Positions 57,041 through 64,000 of a stretch of DNA of 64,000 bases are shown here, piece by piece; position 1 is the first letter of the stretch, and every line of letters starts with the position of its first letter. The stretch is from Halovivax ruber XH-70 (GTDB lineage Archaea; Halobacteriota; Halobacteria; Halobacteriales; Natrialbaceae). The DNA is taken from contig NC_019964.1 of assembly GCF_000328525.1 (NCBI RefSeq), forward strand, positions 2,604,001 to 2,668,000, in the 5' to 3' direction. The notes below the pieces were generated by a model. The model did no database searches, was not told where the DNA came from, and saw only the letters and a list, made by a program, of their open reading frames with translations. The position numbers and the translations under genes are program-made.

Positions 57041-59257
57041 TCAGTCCGCGGCCGCAATCTCGACGTTGGCCTCGTCGGCTTTTCCGATCGCCTCGACCAG
57101 CAGTTCCGCGACGTCGACGATCTCGATGTCGTCCTCGAAGCCACCGGTCTTGCGGCCGTCCTCGTACATCGTCATGCACATCGGGCAGGCGACGACGAAC
57201 TTCTCGACGGCGGCACCGGCGTCGGTATCCTCCAGGGCCTCCCGCAGGCGCTCTTCGCTCGGTTTCGGCTCTTCCTCGAAGTCCATCCAGAGACCGCCGC
57301 CACCGCCGCCACAGCAGAACGAGTCGGCGCGGTTGCGCGGCATCTCGTACAGGTCGGCGCCGGTCGCGCGAATGAGTTCGCGCGGGGCCTCGTACTCGTC
57401 GTTGTACCGGCCGAGGTGACACGGATCGTGGTAGGTGACGGTGTAGTCGAGTTCGGTTCCGGTGAGGTCGAGTTTGCCCTCGGTGACGAGTTCCTCGATG
57501 GCCTGCGTCCAGTGGTAGACGTCGATCTCGCCGTCGGCGTTCCACTCGTCGGTGTACTCGAACGGCATCATCGGGTCGTCGGCGAACTCCTCGAAGTCGA
57601 GTTCCGGATACTCGTTCTCGAACGTGTTGTAGGAGTGTGGGTCGGTGCAGACGATCTTGTCGAAGTCGCAGTCCTCCCAGGTCTCGACGTGGTGACCTGC
57701 GAGTTCGACGTAGAGGAACTCCTCGCCGACACGGCGGATGTCGTTGCCGTCGTACTTCTCGTCCTCGAAGAGGATGCCGAAGCTGACGTCGGCTTCCTGC
57801 AGGATCGTCGCGAGCGAGCGGGCGACCTGCTTGTTTCGCTCGTCGTAGCTCGGGTAGTCGCCGACGTACCAGAGGTAGTCGACCGACTCTTCGCGGGCGT
57901 CGGTCAGGTCGAACTCGAGTTCCTCGGCCCAGGCGGCCCGGTCGCGCGGGCTGTCGCCGAAGGTGTTGCCGTCTTGCATGACGTTCTGGAAGACGTCTTG
58001 CATCGACGAGCGGACGTCGCCCTGGTCGGTCAGCTGGCGGTTGAGCTTGGTGAAGCTCTTCAAGTGCTCGATCTCGACCGGGCAGGCATCCATACAGGCC
58101 ATGCAGGCCATGCACGACTCCATCGTCTCGCTATCGATGACTGACGTGCCGCCGTCGGCGATGATCGGTTGCTCCTCCGTCTCGCCGGCGTCGAGTGACT
58201 CCCGGTACTTCTTCAGGTCCAAAATGACGTTTCGGGGGTCGAGTGGGCGATCGGACGCCTTCGCCGGGCAGGCGGCCGAACACCGGCCGCACTTCGTACA
58301 GGCGTCTTGATCGAGCATCTCCTTCCAGGTGAAGTCCTCGATGGTCTCGGCGTTCGTCGCGTCGAGGTCGGCGGGGACGTTCGGCAGTCGCTTGCCAGCC
58401 TGCTCGTCGCGCGTGATGACGTTCGCGAACGACGAAAGCATGTGGAACGGCTTGGCGTAGGGAATCCACGCGATGAAGAAGAACGCGTTCAGCGAGTGGA
58501 GCCACCAGATTGCCCAGTGGAGGTTCTCGACGTTGAAGCCGCTCGTGTTGAAGCCAGCCGCCTCAGGTCCGAGTGACGCCAGGCCCATTCCGTCGAACGC
58601 GAGCGCGAGTGCATAGCCGACGAAACTGACGCGCTCGAACTCGGGAATACCCATCGAGTAGATACGCAGCCCTTCGAGCAGAAAGCCGCCGACCCCGAGA
58701 GCGAACAGCGACCAGATGAAGAGGTCGTCCTCGAACGACGTGTGGCGGTCGAGCAAGCGATGGTTGCCGACCCAGTAGCGGCGGTAGAGCGCCATGCCGA
58801 TGCCGACGACGAACAGCAGCCCCATCGCGTCCACGACGAACTGGTAGGAGAGATAGAAGTCGCCGATCCAGACCGACGGCTGGTGCAAGATCTTCTGGAC
58901 GGCGTACTCGTCCACCGCGATGATCGTCGTCGCGATGAGCAGCGTCAGAAAGCCCCACATGATAAAGGAGTGCATCAACCCGCCGTAGAGGTCGCGGTTG
59001 AACTGCTTCTCGTTCGAGAGCACGGTCTTCGTCCCACTGACGACCCGACTTGCGAGTTCGTCCACGCGCGGGAACGGGTCATCCGAGGCTCGCGCGTAGC
59101 GGGCGACCCGGCTGAAAGCGCCGTAGGCGAAGACGAGAATGGCGATCGTCGCGAAGAGGTAGAAGGTTGCGTACTCGGTACTCGTGAGACCCCAGTACGT
59201 CTCGCGTGTCGCCTCGCTCGTCGCGAGGGGAACGGCACCGTCGAGAGGCCTGAACAT
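57041..59257 (-). CDS. Membrane Fe-S oxidoreductase, EMO/EtfD-like (HdrD-NarI fusion)
   Basis: 738 residues. The N-terminal ~290 residues are a NarI-like b-cytochrome membrane domain with ~6 helices (LMHSFIMWGFLTLLIATTII, WLHSLNAFFFIAWIPYAKPF). Two 4Fe-4S motifs follow (CTKCGRCSAACP and CMACMDACP), then two CCG (HdrD-type) domains. The second is intact (HDPCHLGRY, FCCGGGGGGLW, CPMCMTMY). In the first, the CCG motif is replaced by KYDG (EDEKYDGNDIRRVGEEFL). This architecture is that of ETF:(methyl)menaquinone oxidoreductase, EMO in syntrophs and EtfD in mycobacteria. It is the likely quinone-side partner of EtfAB (19519-21263). Confidence 0.8.
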   Translation of the reverse strand: MFRPLDGAVPLATSEATRETYWGLTSTEYATFYLFATIAILVFAYGAFSRVARYARASDDPFPRVDELASRVVSGTKTVLSNEKQFNRDLYGGLMHSFIMWGFLTLLIATTIIAVDEYAVQKILHQPSVWIGDFYLSYQFVVDAMGLLFVVGIGMALYRRYWVGNHRLLDRHTSFEDDLFIWSLFALGVGGFLLEGLRIYSMGIPEFERVSFVGYALALAFDGMGLASLGPEAAGFNTSGFNVENLHWAIWWLHSLNAFFFIAWIPYAKPFHMLSSFANVITRDEQAGKRLPNVPADLDATNAETIEDFTWKEMLDQDACTKCGRCSAACPAKASDRPLDPRNVILDLKKYRESLDAGETEEQPIIADGGTSVIDSETMESCMACMACMDACPVEIEHLKSFTKLNRQLTDQGDVRSSMQDVFQNVMQDGNTFGDSPRDRAAWAEELEFDLTDAREESVDYLWYVGDYPSYDERNKQVARSLATILQEADVSFGILFEDEKYDGNDIRRVGEEFLYVELAGHHVETWEDCDFDKIVCTDPHSYNTFENEYPELDFEEFADDPMMPFEYTDEWNADGEIDVYHWTQAIEELVTEGKLDLTGTELDYTVTYHDPCHLGRYNDEYEAPRELIRATGADLYEMPRNRADSFCCGGGGGGLWMDFEEEPKPSEERLREALEDTDAGAAVEKFVVACPMCMTMYEDGRKTGGFEDDIEIVDVAELLVEAIGKADEANVEIAAAD

Positions 59258-59525
59258 GCCCTAGTGCCCGGAGTAAACCACCTTAACTCTTGTCACACTC
59301 GATCGACCCACCCGACTCACGTCCCGCACGAATTCACACCTGGTTTAGAATTGTCGAGCAGTATCGCGTGGCTACTCTGGGGGCGTTCGCAGGACGGCGC
59401 GGGTGTGTGGTGGCATCCAATGAGAGCGGCGATCGATCGCCACCGGCATCCAGCAACTCTCGTCCGTCATGTCGTCGGCGTCAGCGAACCGAACAATTAG
59501 GGTCGCTGGCTCGGAAGGGACGACA

Positions 59526-61487
59526 ATGGCCGTCTCGAAAACGCTCGTCGGCATCGGTCTCGCCGTCGCGCTCGGACTCGGGTATCTGCTACGCAGTGTC
59601 GATCTCGGGCGCTGGAGACGGCGACTGTCCAGCCGCCTGATCTTCGGCGTTCCGTGGGGGACGGCAGTCACGGTGAGCGTCCTCGTCGCCTTCTACCTCT
59701 TCGCCCAGCACGGATTCGCACACTGGGAGCGACCGGTTACCTACCCCTACATCTCGTGGTCGTACTTCTACCCGACCGGCTGGCTCACCGCCGGGATCGC
59801 ACACGGATCGCCGGCACACCTCGTCTCGAACACGACGGCGACGGTCGTCTTCGGCGTCATCGCGGAGTACACCTGGGGGCACTACCCGCCGTCGGAGCGC
59901 GAGCGGACCGACGAGCCCGATCGGGCACCCGACCACCAGGACGGTGGATCAGCCGGACCAGGGAGACGGGTCGGACCAGCCGACGCAGAGAGACGAGCTG
60001 GACCAGCCGAACGGGTCGGACCATCGCCCCGATCGGGCGGATGGCTGTCGAATCCGTGGGTTCGCGCACTGGTGGCCTTCCCCGGTACGCTCTTCGCCAT
60101 CGCCCTGCTCACGTCCGCCTTCTCGCTCGGCCCGGGACTCGGCTTCTCCGGTGCCGTCTACGCCATCGTCGCGTTCACGCTCCTCGTCGCACCCCGCCTC
60201 GCCGTCGGCGGCGTCGTCGCGAGTGCAGCACTCGGCGTCCTCTACGACGCCCTCGCGAATCCGATCGTCACCGCGGGGATCGAATCGGGTGCCCCCTCGC
60301 CGCCGGGCTGGGCCGGCGTCGGTTTCCAGGCGCACTTGCTCGGGTTCCTCGTTGGCGCCATCGTCGCGATCGCCGTCCTCCGCACACGCGAACGGACACC
60401 CGCCACTGGTGCGATATTCGGGGCGCTCGTCCTCGTCGGACTCGCCCAGTCTGTCTGGTTGCTCGTCTGGCCCGGCGGAAGCGATACCTACACCCTCTAT
60501 CGTGGAGTCGGCGTCACGTTCCTGCTCGTCCTCGCCGTCGTCGTCTCCGTCGCCGCGACCGGACCGACCCGGCGACTGCCACGTCCGTTCGCCACGGTCC
60601 CGCGAATGCCGAGTCGGAAACGCCTCGCCATCGTCTGGGTCGGCCTCCTCACCGTCGTGCTCGGCCTCTTCGTGGCCGCGCCCCTCGCGATGGGGGAGGC
60701 CTCCGGATTCGTCGTCGGGATCTTCCTCGTCGCGTACGCCTTGCTCGTCATCCCGGCCATCCCGCCGCTGCTTCCCGACCGACTCACCGACGGCCCCATC
60801 GACTATCGGCAGGCCGCGCTCGTCACGCTCTGTGTCCTGGCCGCCGTCGTCGCCGTCGTCGGCGTTCCGTACGGCTTCACCCTGATCGACGGAGAGCCGA
60901 CCGGAAGCGGCGCCGTCGATGTCGGTGAGTACACCGTCACGTACGAGGAGAACGCGAGTATCGATCGGACGATGCTCGGATTCCCCGAGGAGGCCCAGTC
61001 GAACGCCACCTACGACGGGTTGCTCGTCGCCAGTGACGACCACGAGGTGTTTACGATCGGCGAACGAGCGGACGTCATCGCCTACGACGGCGAAGCGACC
61101 GTCGCCGTCGGCGGCCCGGGCGAGTACGAAACGGTTCACGCGGAGCGCACCGGCTGGGAGGTGCTCGGAAACGAGACCGTCTACGCGGTCGATCTCGTCG
61201 TCGACAGCGAGCGGACCCGCTCGTACGTCACCGAGCCGGTCGAGACCGGTGTGCAGTTCGACGAGACGCAGGTTCTCCTCGCGCCGACGGCCGACGGATT
61301 CGAGGTCCGCTTCGAACAGGACGGTGAGACGACGGCGGTACCCGTCCCCGAGGTGAATCAGACGCAGTCTGTCGGCCCCTTCGTCGTGCGGAAAGAATCC
61401 GGCGAGGACACCGATCGGATTACCGTCTCCCGCGACGGTGTGACGACACCAATCGCCGAACGGGAGACGTATCCGGGATCGAAGTAG
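59526..61487 (+). CDS. Rhomboid-family intramembrane serine protease with extracellular C-terminal domain
   Basis: 653 residues from MAVSKTLVG; the frame opens 19 codons earlier. Rhomboid features are HGSPAHLVSNTTATVVFG (His/Asn of the L1-H2 region), the catalytic Ser in LGFSGAVYAIVAF and His in FQAHLLGFLVGAIVA. A hydrophilic Arg/Pro/Gly-rich loop (~120-180) splits the core. Further helices follow to ~460, then a C-terminal beta-rich domain of ~180 residues (VDVGEYTVTYEENASIDRTM). Haloarchaeal rhomboids take part in cell-surface protein processing; the tail domain is unassigned. Confidence 0.8.
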   Translation: MAVSKTLVGIGLAVALGLGYLLRSVDLGRWRRRLSSRLIFGVPWGTAVTVSVLVAFYLFAQHGFAHWERPVTYPYISWSYFYPTGWLTAGIAHGSPAHLVSNTTATVVFGVIAEYTWGHYPPSERERTDEPDRAPDHQDGGSAGPGRRVGPADAERRAGPAERVGPSPRSGGWLSNPWVRALVAFPGTLFAIALLTSAFSLGPGLGFSGAVYAIVAFTLLVAPRLAVGGVVASAALGVLYDALANPIVTAGIESGAPSPPGWAGVGFQAHLLGFLVGAIVAIAVLRTRERTPATGAIFGALVLVGLAQSVWLLVWPGGSDTYTLYRGVGVTFLLVLAVVVSVAATGPTRRLPRPFATVPRMPSRKRLAIVWVGLLTVVLGLFVAAPLAMGEASGFVVGIFLVAYALLVIPAIPPLLPDRLTDGPIDYRQAALVTLCVLAAVVAVVGVPYGFTLIDGEPTGSGAVDVGEYTVTYEENASIDRTMLGFPEEAQSNATYDGLLVASDDHEVFTIGERADVIAYDGEATVAVGGPGEYETVHAERTGWEVLGNETVYAVDLVVDSERTRSYVTEPVETGVQFDETQVLLAPTADGFEVRFEQDGETTAVPVPEVNQTQSVGPFVVRKESGEDTDRITVSRDGVTTPIAERETYPGSK

Positions 61488-61622
61488 TCCGATATTACCC
61501 GTCATCTGCCACCGATTGAGCGAGTCAACGAGGGATTTCGGAAATGACTATCGGTACCAGTTATGCTGTTACTCACCGACGAACCGGAGCCGTTTTAGGA
61601 CCGCTTCCAGTGCGTGAGTGCA

Positions 61623-61904
61623 ATGACGGGGGACCTTGGGGTCGAGATTGTCAGCGAAATCGCCGACCGCGAAGACGTCGACGCGACAGCGCTCACACCG
61701 CCACTACACGACGTCATCGACACTGATGCACTGGAATCGTTGTTCGAGCCGACCGCGACGACCGACAGAGTGGGGCCCGGAACGGTCTCCTTTCTGTACC
61801 ACGGCTACGACGTGACTGTCACCGCCACCGGCGACGTCCGTGTTCGGGCAACCGACACGACGCCGTCGAACACCAATGCGACTCGCGAAATGACCCTCGA
61901 CTAG
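61623..61904 (+). CDS. HalOD1-domain protein
   Basis: 93 residues: VEIVSEIADREDVDATALTP, PPLHDVIDTDALESLFEP and VSFLYHGYDVTVTATGDVRV are the haloarchaeal output domain 1 pattern. Such stand-alone proteins probably take part in signalling networks. A GTTTTAGG box at ~61592-61599 gives a leaderless start at the ATG 61623. Confidence 0.75.
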   Translation: MTGDLGVEIVSEIADREDVDATALTPPLHDVIDTDALESLFEPTATTDRVGPGTVSFLYHGYDVTVTATGDVRVRATDTTPSNTNATREMTLD

Positions 61905-62373
61905 GCGATGTCCGCCGACTGGACGCTGGCCGAGGCACACTACTGACGCCCTGCGCGTCCACGAACGTCGGTAGCGGCCGCTCTGGTACGAGTACCGGAG
62001 ACCATGATCGAACGCGACTGCAGATAACCTACGCCCGAGAACCTGCTTGCGTCGCTCCCAGACCCTCGGTCTGATTCAAACCGCTTGTTTCCACGCTCCG
62101 CTCCTCACATCCGTTCGTCGCGGAGAAATGCGAGCGCGCGGATTGTGAACCACGCCGAGACGGTCGCTCGCCACGCGCACGGGTACACCGTTCGCATCGC
62201 GGTTCTCACTTCGTTCACGGGTCGTTTCACTCCCCGTTCACACAAACGAGGCCTCGCGTACGCTCGGCCTCGCACTCGTTCCGAACCGCGCTACGCTCGC
62301 GCTGCGACTCGTCTCCTTCAAATCGCGCTCGTCACGTGCTCGCCGCTCGCGAGTTTGCTCGCGGCGAGAGAAG
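61905..62373. repeat. 469-nt gene-free stretch with hairpins and a tRNA-Pro remnant
   Basis: No credible gene. 62135-62151 repeats tRNA-Pro T-arm sequence with one inserted base (giving TTCACAATCC on the minus strand). 62206-62300 resembles the repeats at 19370-19460. A hairpin CGAGGCC/GGCCTCG (62247-62272, loop TCGCGTACGCTC) is included. 62339-62368 is a perfect hairpin, 5 nt past the tRNA-Pro 3' end (stem CTCGCCGC/GCGGCGAG, minus-strand loop GAGCAAACTCGCGA). Confidence 0.65.
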
Positions 62374-62446
62374 TGGGACCGCGCGGATTTGAACCGCGGT
62401 CACGGGCACCCAAGGCCCGAAGTATACCAGACTAACCCACGGTCCC
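62374..62446 (-). tRNA. tRNA-Pro, anticodon UGG
   Basis: 73 nt. Acceptor GGGACCG/CGGTCCC with discriminator A, anticodon stem CGGGC/GCCCG with loop CTTGGGT (anticodon TGG), T-stem CGCGG/CCGCG with loop TTCAAAT. No intron, CCA not encoded. The 3' end is followed by a hairpin as with the other two tRNAs. Confidence 0.93.
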
Positions 62447-62499
62447 GTACACCTCCTTTTTCGGGCAGGGCGTAAAGGGTTTCGTTCTGTCGCGGGCGG

Positions 62500-63198
62500 T
62501 TACCCACCCAGCACCTGTTCGACGTCCTCGTCCGTCGCCTCGGAGATTTGACCGGTTTCCCAGGGGTACGTGGGCGAGTCAGGTTCGGCCTCGATGTCTG
62601 CCAGCAACGATGCGACGTCGTCGTCGGTGGCCTCTGGAATCGATCCGGTCGCACTGTCGTCGATCACGATCTCGTCGAAGATTTCGCCAAACGCGGCGAC
62701 GATGCGGTCTTCGTGTCGAGACGTGTCCAGATGGAAGTGCGCCATCGCGTCGACGGTCTCGAGTCGGCGGTTGAGATAGTAGATGAACTCGAAGATCGGT
62801 TCCGGGTCGCGCTGGCGAAGTAACGCATCGAGCGAACTGAAACAGACGCCCACCTGTTCGTCAGCCCAGTGTTCACAAAAGCGGCTGATCGACACCCCGA
62901 TCGCCGACAGGTCCGTCGGATCCGCCACGGTGTCGACGGCGACGGGGCCGGAAAAGTCCGGCTCGTCGCTCGACTCGCCAGCCCTGATGACGTCGCCGAC
63001 GGAGAGTACCCCGACGCGGGCGTCCGTCGCACCGAGCGGCGGTTCCTCACACGACTCGCCACCGAACGAGACTCGCAGGATTGCCGTTCGGTCCGCTCCA
63101 CAGCAGAGCGACTCACAATCGGGTAGCTGTGCCTGCGAATCGTGCAGGAGGAGGACGTTTGCCGGCGGGGAGATAGCATCGAGCGGCGTAGATTCCAT
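62500..63198 (-). CDS. Haloarchaeal signalling-type protein (DUF7504-like)
   Basis: 232 residues. The layout (SPPANVLLLHDSQAQLPDCE, ILRVSFGGESCEEP, LSAIGVSISRFCEHWADEQV, ALLRQRDPEPIFEFIYYLNR, DAMAHFHLDTSRHEDRIVAA) recalls degenerate KaiC/RecA-like proteins named DUF7504 in haloarchaea. No ATP-binding P-loop is visible. The C-terminus has two similar motifs, PEATDDDVASLLA and SEATDEDVEQVLGG, which may be binding sites for a partner. A HalOD1 gene, another signalling family, is nearby. Confidence 0.6.
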   Translation of the reverse strand: MESTPLDAISPPANVLLLHDSQAQLPDCESLCCGADRTAILRVSFGGESCEEPPLGATDARVGVLSVGDVIRAGESSDEPDFSGPVAVDTVADPTDLSAIGVSISRFCEHWADEQVGVCFSSLDALLRQRDPEPIFEFIYYLNRRLETVDAMAHFHLDTSRHEDRIVAAFGEIFDEIVIDDSATGSIPEATDDDVASLLADIEAEPDSPTYPWETGQISEATDEDVEQVLGG

Positions 63199-63360
63199 CG
63201 TTGGTCACTCGGACTGGGGGTCCGCGTTGAATTGCTATTCGGACAACACGACCTTTACCTTTCCGGCCGGTCAAATCGTGCACTCCCGTCTTGGGCCTTG
63301 CACATCCGGCACACGGACGGGTCACGACACACGGACAGGTTCGAGACACCAAAAAGTGCG

Positions 63361-64000
63361 TTAGAGGTCCTGATCCCGTAACTCGATATCCGCGATCAGG
63401 TCGAACGGCGTCGCATCCTTGCGGATGCCGTCGAGCAGGGCGAACGCTTCGTCCGGGTCGAGGAAGTGTTCGGTGACCACCCGACCCAGTGGCGTCGGCT
63501 CGAAGCCGTCGATGAAGTCGTATTCGAGGAGCTTCCCGATCGCGTGTTTCGTCGGGACGTCGCCCAGCATACGGTCGTTGAGTCGCTTCGCGTCACGACC
63601 ACCCACCGTGACGTTCGCCAGCGTCTCCTCGATCGCCGCCCCCTCGTCGTAGGGGGTCGTCACAGGTTCCATCTCGCCCTTGAGGAGTTTGAACGCGATC
63701 TCGTCCTCGGTGCCCTCCATCGAGTTGTGGTACGTGGTGTCGGGTTCGACGAGGACGTACACCTTCCCCTCGTCGTGGTAGTCCGGTCGACCCGCCCGAC
63801 CGAGCATCTGGTGGAACTCCTGGACAGAGAGCCACTCGATCCCCATCGCCAGCGTATCGAAGACGACCTGTGAGGCGGGGAAGTCGACCCCCGCCGCGAG
63901 CGCCGCCGTCGTGACGACGGCAGCCAGCTCCTGGTCGCCGAACTTCTGCTCGACGGTCTTGCGTCGCCTGTAGTCGAGCCCGGCGTGATATGGCGCGGCG
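63361..64000 (-). CDS. SF2 (Ski2-like) DEAD/DEAH helicase, C-terminal part only
   Basis: The frame is open from the right edge to the stop at 63361, giving the last ~212 residues. Helicase motifs V and VI are present: TTAALAAGVDFPASQVVFDT and EFHQMLGRAGRPDYHDEGKV, followed by a winged-helix-like domain (LLEYDFIDGFEPTPLGRVVT). The upstream part has HAGLDYRRRK as in Ski2/Hel308 enzymes. N-terminal motifs are outside the window. Confidence 0.85.
   Translation of the reverse strand, partial: AAPYHAGLDYRRRKTVEQKFGDQELAAVVTTAALAAGVDFPASQVVFDTLAMGIEWLSVQEFHQMLGRAGRPDYHDEGKVYVLVEPDTTYHNSMEGTEDEIAFKLLKGEMEPVTTPYDEGAAIEETLANVTVGGRDAKRLNDRMLGDVPTKHAIGKLLEYDFIDGFEPTPLGRVVTEHFLDPDEAFALLDGIRKDATPFDLIADIELRDQDL

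Overview
The window comes from a haloarchaeon. It is GC-rich, its proteins are very acidic, many genes have TATA-like boxes about 27-30 nt upstream of the start codon (leaderless transcripts), secretion signals are of the Tat type, and haloarchaeal families occur throughout (A-type ATPase, halobacterial transducers, HalOD1, DUF373, DUF5789, DUF5790, DUF7344). No rRNA, CRISPR array, transposase or integrase gene is visible. Three tRNA genes are present: Val(UAC), Phe(GAA) and Pro(UGG).

Layout. 0-4.2 kb: front of an A-type ATP synthase operon on the minus strand (atpH-I-K-E-C, the last cut by the window edge). 4.4-15.3 kb: a quinone-type methyltransferase, a type IV pilin-like protein, a divergent pair of surface or membrane proteins, a radical SAM protein, a PAS histidine kinase, a DUF373 protein, a CNNM/CorC protein and a polyprenyl diphosphate synthase. 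15.3-19.0 kb: a translationally coupled chemotaxis transducer and lipoprotein binding protein, resembling BasT/BasB. 19.5-27 kb: etfAB and a run of small metabolic or conserved haloarchaeal genes (TRAM, DUF309, Azf-like dehydrogenase, MptD, creatininase/ArfB-like, YIP1). 27-29 kb: an ABC exporter.

29.2-40.8 kb is the metabolic core: tRNA-Val, then leuA and a long branched-chain amino acid operon ilvB-ilvN-ilvC-orf48-orf129-leuC-orf20-leuD-leuB-ilvD. Together these genes make Val, Ile and Leu from pyruvate and threonine-derived or citramalate-derived 2-oxobutanoate. Most junctions are ATGA overlaps, and three small ORFs of unknown role sit in the overlap chain. The leuA reading frame is broken near its start. 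Upstream of ilvB lie a strong TATA box, a duplicated 11-nt site and a possible BCAA-rich leader peptide ending in a hairpin.

41-45 kb is an accessory patch next to tRNA-Phe with a Doc-type toxin pair and several copies of tRNA 3' sequence. 45-51 kb (minus strand) codes for exported enzymes: a PQQ-type sugar dehydrogenase, a GH3 glycosidase and a multicopper oxidase. 51-61.5 kb holds an FNT-UspA fusion, an acyltransferase, a leucine dehydrogenase-like enzyme, an R2-like oxidase, VapBC, a membrane Fe-S oxidoreductase resembling the ETF:menaquinone oxidoreductase EMO/EtfD, and a rhomboid protease. The last part has a HalOD1 protein, tRNA-Pro, a DUF7504-like protein and the end of a Ski2-like helicase.

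The most unusual signals are (i) a family of short hairpins whose loops begin GAGC and end GCGA, placed a few bases after tRNA 3' ends and stop codons; (ii) decayed copies of tRNA 3' ends downstream of all three tRNAs; and (iii) the ilv leader and the bridging mini-ORFs in the BCAA operon. Everything here was read by eye; family names rest on remembered motifs and were not checked by database search.
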